Shown here piece by piece: positions 1 to 7,900 of a stretch of DNA of 47,378 nt; position 1 is the stretch's first letter, and each line of letters opens with the position of its first letter. Position numbers and translations under genes: made by a program. Location of the stretch: positions 1 through 47,378 of IMG/VR virus record IMGVR_UViG_3300027963_000110; one strand, given 5' to 3'. The notes under the pieces were generated by a model that searched no databases, was not told the origin of the DNA, and worked only from the letters and a program-made list of their open reading frames with translations. The DNA comes from a virus.

Positions 1-2414
1 TGTCTGGTTTGAAAGGCACTGGAAAAACACTGCTGAAAGTGGATGGCTTATCAGGACCTGCAGTGATTGCTGGTCAAACCATCACTTACAAAGATGTGGA
101 CAATGTTACAGTTTTGGGCACAGGCACCATTGCCACAGTGGATGGAACAAAAATTTATCTCACAGGCAAAGTTGTAGGATTTGAAAATGCCACAGACCGT
201 CCAGGTAAAACTGTCACATCTCATGGCAATGCACAATTGAGCACAGCTCAAATTAAATATGGCAGCAGTAGTTTATTATTGGATGGTGTAGGCGATTATT
301 TGAGCATTGCCACGCAGGCAGACTTTGGCTATGCATCTGGAAATTTTACCATTGAGTTCTGGTTAAGAATCACCAGCTTGGGCAATCAAGTGATCATCGA
401 ACAGAGATCAGCATCGGCTCTCAACAATCCAATGATCCATATTAATAGTGGAGTAATAAAATATTACGCAGCTGCCGCTAACAGAATCACAGGCTCCACT
501 ACTATTGCCATCAACACTTGGTATCATGTGGCTGTAAGCAAAAGCAGTGGCACCACCAAACTGTTCGTGAATGGCACACAGGAAGGCAGTTCTTATGTGG
601 ACGCCAACGACTATGGCAGCACATCCACTTTGATTGTGGGAGCTGACTATTTGTACGCCAATACGCTATCTGCCTATCTAGATGATTTAAGAATTGTCAA
701 AAGCGCAGCAATATACACCAGTAATTTTACAGCACCCACCACTCAGTTGACTGCTACTCCCAACACTGTGCTGTTGTTGAATTTCAACGGTATTAATGCA
801 GCTACCACTATGGAAGACTCAGTGGAAGGCGCACAATTTATAAGTTTTTCAGGCGGAGGTGTGGCCACCAGTTTTGTTAATGTGGACTACACAGACTTTG
901 GCGCAGAAGTGAGAAGCATAGCATCTGCTTCTATCTATGGCAATTACGGAGCATACGGTTCTGGAGCAGGAGTATTGATGTATTTGATTGGACACAATTT
1001 TGCCTACATTGGTTTAGGCAAAGAAGTGGACAATGATCCATCCACGGCCATACAGGTCAACGAAGTGATAGAATTATCCAACGCAAGAATATTTTACAGT
1101 TCAGTGGATCACAAAGGTGATTTCCGAGTGGGAGATTTATTCTATGTGAATCAAGCAGACGGTACAGTAACGTTCACTTCTGCTTTCACCAACATTGCTT
1201 CCAGCAGCACATTAACTTTCACTTCTGGTGGACATACCACTATCATTGATGGATCTTATATTCAACAAGACAATGTGAAATTGAGCGGCAACACCATTGA
1301 AAGTACCACAGGAGCATTGAATTTGGATGCAGACAATGGACAGATCAATCTATTGGACAATGTGAGCATCTCAGGCGACTTGGATGTCACAGGAGATGTC
1401 AGCATTGGTGGAAATATTACCATTGGTGATCAAACCACTGACACTTTGAGCATTGTGGCAGCTATTACCAGCGACATCATTCCACAAACCACTAACACAT
1501 ACAATTTGGGCAGTGCAGCTAAAAATTGGAACACAGTGTACAGTTCCACCATCAATGTGGATGGCAACATCAGAATTGAAAACAATTTGATCACCACACA
1601 GACCACCAATTCAAATCTACAATTGAGTGGTGCTGGCACAGGCAGTGTGGAGATAGAAAATTTTAGAATCAACGACAACACCATCACCAATACCACTGGT
1701 GATATGACCTTTACTCCGGCCACAGGTGTCACGGTGTTCACAGGCACAGGCAGTGTGAGATTGCCAGCAGGTGGTAACGCTGCCAGACCTGCCATACCCA
1801 CTGCGGGCATGATCAGATACAACACTGATTCCAATCTATTTGAAGGTTATGATGGCAGTTGGACTGTGCTGCAAGGTGTGTATGATTTGGATCGCAACAC
1901 CTACATCACTCCAGAATTAACTCCTGGAGCCAATGACAACACCATAAGATTTTACAGCAACAACACTTTGGTGGCAGATGTCAACAGCACTCGTTTTGAT
2001 GTGAACACATTACAAGTGGACAGCATCACCATATCAGGCAACACATTGACCACCACAGGTACTAACCAAGATTTGATATTGAATGCCAACGGCACAGGCA
2101 TCATCAGAATTGAAAATTTAAATTTTCAAACCAACACCATTACCAATTATGTGACAAATGCTCCCATCATATTTGAAACCACCGGTGATGGTTATGTGGA
2201 TTTGAGTCAGGCAGGCGGAGTGCGTATACCTTATGGATTGTCTGCACAGAAACCCTCTGCTCCTGTGATAGGATTGATGAGATACAATCAAGATGATTTG
2301 TATGTGGAAATTTATGACGGGTCAAACTGGGTGTCTGTGGCAGGATCAGGCGGTGCTGTAACACTCACACAAGCAGAGCAATTTGCAATAGAATATGCAC
2401 TTACTTTAGGATAA
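1..2414 (+). CDS. LamG-domain virion/tail fibre protein, 5' end cut by window
   Basis: Open reading frame running off the left edge. The first in-frame start candidate is a TTG at 9, but the frame is open to base 3, so the true start lies upstream. Residues (counted from base 9) about 84-262 look like a LamG/concanavalin-type jelly roll: DGVGDYLSI, FTIEFWLR, WYHVAVSKS, LFVNGTQ and YLDDLRIVK occur in order. After it comes RIFYSSVDHKGDFRVGDLF, a motif shared with the two giant proteins downstream. Then follow beta-repeat segments and two copies of a short C-terminal module, GMIRYNTDSNLFEGYDGSW (about 599-618) and GLMRYNQDDLYVEIYDGSNW (about 755-774). Such modules are common in marine T4-like fibre and baseplate-periphery proteins. 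Role: probably glycan or surface binding on the tail. No enzymatic motif is seen. The family function is inference. Confidence 0.75.
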   Translation, partial: SGLKGTGKTLLKVDGLSGPAVIAGQTITYKDVDNVTVLGTGTIATVDGTKIYLTGKVVGFENATDRPGKTVTSHGNAQLSTAQIKYGSSSLLLDGVGDYLSIATQADFGYASGNFTIEFWLRITSLGNQVIIEQRSASALNNPMIHINSGVIKYYAAAANRITGSTTIAINTWYHVAVSKSSGTTKLFVNGTQEGSSYVDANDYGSTSTLIVGADYLYANTLSAYLDDLRIVKSAAIYTSNFTAPTTQLTATPNTVLLLNFNGINAATTMEDSVEGAQFISFSGGGVATSFVNVDYTDFGAEVRSIASASIYGNYGAYGSGAGVLMYLIGHNFAYIGLGKEVDNDPSTAIQVNEVIELSNARIFYSSVDHKGDFRVGDLFYVNQADGTVTFTSAFTNIASSSTLTFTSGGHTTIIDGSYIQQDNVKLSGNTIESTTGALNLDADNGQINLLDNVSISGDLDVTGDVSIGGNITIGDQTTDTLSIVAAITSDIIPQTTNTYNLGSAAKNWNTVYSSTINVDGNIRIENNLITTQTTNSNLQLSGAGTGSVEIENFRINDNTITNTTGDMTFTPATGVTVFTGTGSVRLPAGGNAARPAIPTAGMIRYNTDSNLFEGYDGSWTVLQGVYDLDRNTYITPELTPGANDNTIRFYSNNTLVADVNSTRFDVNTLQVDSITISGNTLTTTGTNQDLILNANGTGIIRIENLNFQTNTITNYVTNAPIIFETTGDGYVDLSQAGGVRIPYGLSAQKPSAPVIGLMRYNQDDLYVEIYDGSNWVSVAGSGGAVTLTQAEQFAIEYALTLG

Positions 2415-2431
2415 AACATATGACACAAACG

Positions 2432-2439
2432 GTTAAATA
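2432..2439 (+). promoter_or_regulatory. T4-type late promoter element (GTTAAATA)
   Basis: Near match to the T4 late -10 element TATAAATA, 25 nt upstream of the ATG at 2465. It shares the TAAATA core found before most structural genes here and is followed by CACAC. Confidence 0.5.
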
Positions 2440-2464
2440 CACACAGAAATAGGACACAAATCAC

Positions 2465-2794
2465 ATGGCAACAGCGTTCAAAAACAAGATTATCAGTGCA
2501 GTAGGCACCAGTCCTGTGAAGATATATGAAGGTCCTGTGGGAGTGGAAACCACTGTGATTGGGCTCAGTTTGGCCAATATTTCTGCAGGCATAATCACTG
2601 TCAGTGTGTTTGTGCAGGACGACACCAGTGCTCAAGCATTTTACATAAAAAACGCACAGATATCACCAGCATCATCATTGAGAGTGGTGGTGAGCGGAGA
2701 AAAATTAATCATACCAGCTGAATATGATCTGTTTGTGGAGAGCAACACAGCAGCAGCAGTGGATGTGGTAATGAGCTATGTGGAGATAACATAA
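2465..2794 (+). CDS. Small virion structural protein (hypothetical)
   Basis: 109 aa, predicted all-beta, no Cys, no membrane segment or catalytic motif. The pattern (VKIYEGPVGVETTVIGLSLAN, then alternating beta strands ending VDVVMSYVEIT) resembles small decoration or fibre-associated proteins that accompany giant fibres in marine T4-like phages. It sits between the LamG protein and the 158-aa protein, one base from the latter, behind a late promoter-like element. A virion role is inferred from context. I do not recognise a named family. Confidence 0.65.
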   Translation: MATAFKNKIISAVGTSPVKIYEGPVGVETTVIGLSLANISAGIITVSVFVQDDTSAQAFYIKNAQISPASSLRVVVSGEKLIIPAEYDLFVESNTAAAVDVVMSYVEIT

Positions 2795-2795
2795 T

Positions 2796-3272
2796 ATGCA
2801 ATACATCGGTCAAACAATTGCCAACACCATTAAAAGTCACAAGGATAGATATTTCTATGGCCTGCGTAGAACTGATGCAGGTGAACTGTATCTGGCCAAG
2901 GTGGATCAAACAGAACTAGGTGACAGTGTGACCATCAACAACCCAGGATTGGCATCTGCCAACTATGAGGAATGGGCTGAAGGACAGGATTTTTTTGATG
3001 GTAGAGATGTGAATCACGATAAAATTTATACCAATTTAAAATATGAACAGTACAGATGGGATGATGTCAACTTGTATTACTATATCAATTCCGAAGGTGA
3101 ATTGGTGGTGCGAATCAATCATCCTATTGATATGGAAAATCCAGGAGCAGCAGCCAGCGCTTACACCTATCCCAATGTGAGCGAAATACCTCTGTTCACA
3201 GGAGCTTCTATCAAATGGGATCAAGACACCATCACTTTTGACAACAATGAATCTTCATGGGACAGAACTTAA
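2796..3272 (+). CDS. Small structural protein, YFYGLRRTDAGELYL family, copy 1
   Basis: 158 aa. It is a paralogue of the 119-aa product at 4630. Both carry RYFYGLRRTDAGELYL near residue 20, DFFxGRDVxHxKIYxNLxYEQ in the middle, and YYIxSEGxLVxRxNxP near the end. This copy has an extra C-terminal tail of about 40 residues (VSEIPLFTGASIKWDQDTI) after the TYP motif where the shorter copy stops. The start is one base after the preceding stop, suggesting translational coupling. The family is seen in marine T4-like virions but its function is unknown to me. Location among fibre genes suggests a small fibre or baseplate connector. Confidence 0.65.
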   Translation: MQYIGQTIANTIKSHKDRYFYGLRRTDAGELYLAKVDQTELGDSVTINNPGLASANYEEWAEGQDFFDGRDVNHDKIYTNLKYEQYRWDDVNLYYYINSEGELVVRINHPIDMENPGAAASAYTYPNVSEIPLFTGASIKWDQDTITFDNNESSWDRT

Positions 3273-3290
3273 AAGGTATATTTGTATTAT

Positions 3291-3298
3291 GGTAAATA
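3291..3298 (+). promoter_or_regulatory. T4-type late promoter element (GGTAAATA)
   Basis: TAAATA-core element in the 51-base gap between 3272 and the ATG at 3324. An AAGGA ribosome site follows at about 3313. Confidence 0.5.
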
Positions 3299-3323
3299 TT
3301 AACAAACACAATCAAGGACACAC

Positions 3324-4625
3324 ATGGTAAAACAGATAATCAATGATGGCGTAACACCCAATGATGGTCAGGGAGATAATCTAAGAGCCGGAGCTATCAA
3401 AATCAATTCAAATTTTGACGAAATTTACTCAGCCTTGGGCAATGGAGTCAGTCTGACTGTGATCAACAACAATCTGATCACTGCCACAGGTCAAAATAAA
3501 ATCACTTTCAAATACAACAATTTGGCAGGTTTGCCCAATGCTACCACCTACAGTGGCATGTTTGGTTTCACCAGTGACACTGACAAGGCTTATGTGGCTG
3601 TGGATGGCACATGGACAGAATTATTAACCACTGCTTCCAGCATCAACTCTCTGAGTGATGTGAACACCACAGCAGTGCCTGCAGATGGACAAGCTCTATT
3701 ATGGAACGCAGCCACTTCCAATTGGATTCCTGGCACAGTCAGCGGAGGAGGCGGAGGCGCAGCAGCCACTACTTTTTTAGCTCTCACAGACACTCCAGCC
3801 AACTACACAGCAGCCGGCAGTAGATTTGTCAAAGTCAACAGTGGAGCAACTGGATTAGAATTTGTGGCAGGCATTCAAAGTTCTGATGTCAGTGCCATAT
3901 CAATCAATTCACTGTCAGATGTGGACACAGCCACAACATTGCCTTCAGTGGGACAGGTTTTAAAATGGAATGGCACCAATTGGGTACCAGCAGCAGATGC
4001 CACGTCAGGTGGTGGTGGAACCAATGCTGACACACTGGATGGATTTGACAGCACATATTTCTTAAATTATCAGAATTTGACCAACCAGCCCACCATACCA
4101 ACCACTTTTTTAGCTCTCACAGACACTCCAGCCAACTACACATCAGCAGGTGGCAGATTTGTCAAAGTGAACGCAGGAGCCACTGCACTGGAATTTACCA
4201 GCGTGAGTATTCCTGCCACATTGGATGATCTCACAGATGTGGTGATATCTGCACCCACAGTGGGAGACATGCTGTACTACAATGGCACCAACTGGGTCAA
4301 ACAGAATGGTCCCATAATCAGATGGAGTTTGTCTGCCAGTGGCAGTGCTGATTACGTGTACACTGGTCCAGGTTTTTATGCATCCACCAATGATCCCACT
4401 CTGTATCTGCACAGAGGAACCACATACATTTTCAGCAACACTGTGCATGCCACTCATCCTTTGGAAATCAGAGTGAGCAATGGAGGTGCTGCATACACCA
4501 ATGGAATATCTGGTGCTGGCACTGACACTGTAACTTTCACAGTGCCCATGGATGCTCCCGGCACACTGTATTATCAATGCACAGTGCATTCAAGCATGGG
4601 CAATACCATCAACATTGTAACTTAA
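3324..4625 (+). CDS. Fibre protein with C-terminal cupredoxin-like domain
   Basis: 433 aa. The N-terminus (GDNLRAGAIKINSNFDEIY) is of the kind that anchors marine phage fibres. The middle has two near-identical modules (FLALTDTPANYT..RFVKVN.GAT.LEF) and three GQ.L.WN...NW-type turns, with Gly/Ala linkers. Residues about 342-433 form a plastocyanin-like beta sandwich. They keep a full potential type-1 copper ligand set: His378 (THPLEI), Cys419, His422 and Met425 in YYQCTVHSSM. Blue-copper proteins use His, Cys, His and Met in this order, with CxxH near the end. Whether copper is bound is inference. The domain may serve only as a stable adhesin fold. The start follows an AAGGA ribosome site. 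Confidence 0.7.
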   Translation: MVKQIINDGVTPNDGQGDNLRAGAIKINSNFDEIYSALGNGVSLTVINNNLITATGQNKITFKYNNLAGLPNATTYSGMFGFTSDTDKAYVAVDGTWTELLTTASSINSLSDVNTTAVPADGQALLWNAATSNWIPGTVSGGGGGAAATTFLALTDTPANYTAAGSRFVKVNSGATGLEFVAGIQSSDVSAISINSLSDVDTATTLPSVGQVLKWNGTNWVPAADATSGGGGTNADTLDGFDSTYFLNYQNLTNQPTIPTTFLALTDTPANYTSAGGRFVKVNAGATALEFTSVSIPATLDDLTDVVISAPTVGDMLYYNGTNWVKQNGPIIRWSLSASGSADYVYTGPGFYASTNDPTLYLHRGTTYIFSNTVHATHPLEIRVSNGGAAYTNGISGAGTDTVTFTVPMDAPGTLYYQCTVHSSMGNTINIVT

Positions 4626-4629
4626 AAAT

Positions 4630-4989
4630 ATGAACAACGAACAACACATTGAACAGATAGAAGAAACACTGGGATCCAGCAGATATTTCTATGGCCTGCG
4701 CAGAACTGATGCAGGTGAATTGTATCTGGGCAAGGTGGATCTCATGAGTGCCAACAGCACAGATGCATTGCAGATCAATCTGCCAGGCAATCCCACTGAA
4801 AATCTACCCAGCTTTGCCAGAGGAGTGGATTTTTTTGAAGGCAGAGATGTGGAGCACACTAAAATTTATGATAATTTAAACTATGAACAATTTCGTTGGG
4901 ACAGCAGAAATATTTTGTATTACATTGATTCTGAAGGACAACTGGTTCTCAGAGTGAATGAACCATACACTTACCCTGTAGGAATATAA
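4630..4989 (+). CDS. Small structural protein, YFYGLRRTDAGELYL family, copy 2
   Basis: 119 aa. Second copy of the family at 2796, with the same order of motifs: RYFYGLRRTDAGELYL, DFFEGRDVEHTKIY, YEQFRWDSRN, YYIDSEGQLVLRVNEPYTYP. It starts 4 bases after the upstream stop and ends 1 base before the giant fibre gene, so the three are probably translated together. It is truncated relative to copy 1, ending right after the TYP motif. Function unknown. Pairing of a small copy with each large fibre suggests a fibre-specific adaptor or assembly partner, which is inference. Confidence 0.65.
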   Translation: MNNEQHIEQIEETLGSSRYFYGLRRTDAGELYLGKVDLMSANSTDALQINLPGNPTENLPSFARGVDFFEGRDVEHTKIYDNLNYEQFRWDSRNILYYIDSEGQLVLRVNEPYTYPVGI

Positions 4990-4990
4990 C

Positions 4991-7900
4991 ATGCCAGAAT
5001 TTAAAATTGAACGCATACGTTTTAGATGGAGAGACTCTTGGTCTGCCACCACAGTGTACATCAAAGATGATGTGGTGCGTTTCGGAGCCAAAGTGTATGT
5101 GTGCTTGATAGCTCACACTGCCAATGCAAATTTTTACACAGATTTTGACAATGCCTCTCCCAAATGGAGTCAGATGTTGGATGGACAAAGCTGGACTGGT
5201 GATTGGACTCCCAGCACTTTCTACAAGATCAATGACATAGCCAAACTGGGTTCCACATTGTGGATCTGTTTGGAACCACACACCTCCAATGCAGATGCAG
5301 AAGATGCATTATCAGGTGATGAAGCCAAATGGACTGTGTTTGCAGAAGGTGAAAACTGGCGCGGTGATTGGACTCCCAGCACTGCATACATCAAAGGTGA
5401 TTTGATTCGTTATGGTGGAAGATTATATCTCTGCGCATTGTATCATGTGAGTGCCACAGCGTTGGAAGGATTGGAATTGGATCTACCCAACTGGACCTTG
5501 TACACAAGAAATTTAGATTACAAACTGGAATGGAATGTCAACACCAGATACCGATCAGATGAGTTGGTCAAGTATGGTGGCATAGTGTACAGAGTGATCA
5601 CAGGACATCAAAGTGCTGTGAGCAATGTGTATGTGAATCCCAACTTCACCACAGACAGTGTGGCTGGCATGGGTGCTGCTTTCAAAGTTTTTAGAGTGGG
5701 TGCTGTGTATCACGTGCAGTTCACCAACACTGGAATGGATTTCAGTGCGTCTGATCAGATCACTGTATTGGGCACACAGTTGGGTGGATTTGCACCCAGC
5801 AACAATCTCATAATCACTGCATTGTCAGTGGAGACAGATGGAGCCATCATAAATTATTCTGTCACAGGCACAGCAGAAATCACTGCAGATGGATTGGAAG
5901 CTGATTTTGGAAAATTTGAAACAGTGATTGACGGCATAGAATACAAAGGCGATTACACTCAATACACCAGATACAAAAAAAATGATATTGTGAAGTATGG
6001 TGGATCCAGTCTTTGGATCTGTATGGATGCAACGAATGTAGGTGTATTTGCTGACAGCGCAGTGCTGGATGAAAGCAAATGGGATATCTGGTTGCCTGGT
6101 TTGGGATTTGAAGCACTATGGAGTGCAACCACTTATTATCAACAGGGTGATGTGGTGATGTATGGCGGATACAGCTATGTGTGTTTGTTGAGCAACATAA
6201 ATGTACTGCCCACTGTGGCAGTTGACAGCAGCAGTGCTTGGGAATTAATGGTACCAGGTTATAACTTGAGAGGTGACTGGCAGGATGATGACAGCACAGC
6301 AACCACTCAGTACAAAACTGGTGACGTGGTGCGCAGCGGAGGTAATTTATACATTGCTGTGCGAGACAATGCAGGTGATCTACCACTGGAAGAAACTGCT
6401 TATGATCCTGGCACTGATTCACCTTATCCTTGGCAATTGTTGGTCACAGGTAAAAGATGGAGAGGACCTTGGTACGAGGTTGATCCCGTAACTCAACAGA
6501 ATAGATTTTATTATCCTGGTGACGTGGTCACTGTGGCAGGCACCACTTTTGCCTGTGTGGAATATCATGAAGCTGACATATCAGCTGCCAAACCCACTCT
6601 GGATTTGGAGAGTGAAGCTGTAGGACCTTTGTGGGTCAAATTAGCTCAAGGTGGCGTGGCCAATGTGTTGGAACATGTGGGAGATATCAAAACCATAGGT
6701 GACGACAGTGTGACCTTTGCTCTCAACATAGGAACTTCAGGAGAATCACTACAGATCACCAACAGCATACCAGACTGGAAACCACAAGATGTGATCACCA
6801 ACGTTTTCTATGTGTCCACAGAAGGTGTGAATGCACTGAACAGAGGAACCACATTGCAGACTGCATTTAGAACTGTGAAATATGCCTGTGATTTTGTGAA
6901 TGCTGACAAATTATCTCGAACACCGGCCACAATTTTTATCAAGACAGGAATTTATGAAGAAATATTGCCCATCAACGTGCCCTATGACACAGCATTAGTG
7001 GGAGATGAATTAAGAAGCACCAGCATCAGACCAGCTGAAGGTTATGAAGGATCCAACATGTTTTATGTGAACAATGGATCAGGCATAAGAAACATGAGTC
7101 TACAAGGACTGTATGGCACACTTGGAGCAAATAATCAATATCTAACCAAGAGACCCAGTGGTGGAGCATTTGTTTCTCTTAACCCTGGAAATTCTCCATC
7201 AGATACCACTGCATGGATCACTACTAAATCACCCTATGTGCAAAATGTCAGTACCTTTGGCACAGGTTGTGTGGGATTAAAAGTGGATGGAGATCTACAC
7301 AATGGTGGCAACAAATCAGTGGTGGCCAATGACTTCACACAGATTATTTCAGACGGTATAGGATTTTGGGTCAAAGGTGAAGGAAAATCAGAATTAGTTT
7401 CTGTGTTTACATACTACTGTCACATAGGATACTTGGCAGAAGACGGCGGCAAAGTGCGTGGAACCAACGGCAACAATTCATATGGTGCATATGGTGCTGT
7501 GGCAGAAGGTTTTTCTTTGGCAGAAACTCCCATCACTGCTGAAATAGACAATCAATCTGGAGAAGCATTGATCAACAGTGTGTACAACGATGAAAATCAG
7601 ATATTTTGTTTTGGATATTCACACACAGGTCAAGATTACACCAGCGCCACAGTGACCATCACAGGTTCAGGTGCAGGAGCAGCTGCCTTCATAGGTTATG
7701 ACAACACACGCTATCAGTCCATCAGCGAAGTGAGATTGACAGATCCTTTGGACAGCGGAATTACAGGAGGATTAGGTTACACCAACATACTGGGCAATGC
7801 TCAAGGTGGTGATGATAACAGCATACTGTTGGCTGCACAATATGAACCACAATATGAAAAACTTTTCACAGCCACCAGCGGAAACCCAGCCAACACCATC

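Noticed and set aside
4143-4589. 148-aa minus-strand frame
   Set aside because: Complement of the cupredoxin-bearing fibre gene. No start signals and no recognisable motif.
5880-6422. 180-aa His/Cys/Gln-rich frame on the minus strand
   Set aside because: Antisense to the CBM repeats of the 1794-aa protein. The composition is that of a shadow of Trp/Tyr/Asp/Gly-rich coding, and it recurs over the same repeats at 10482-10787.
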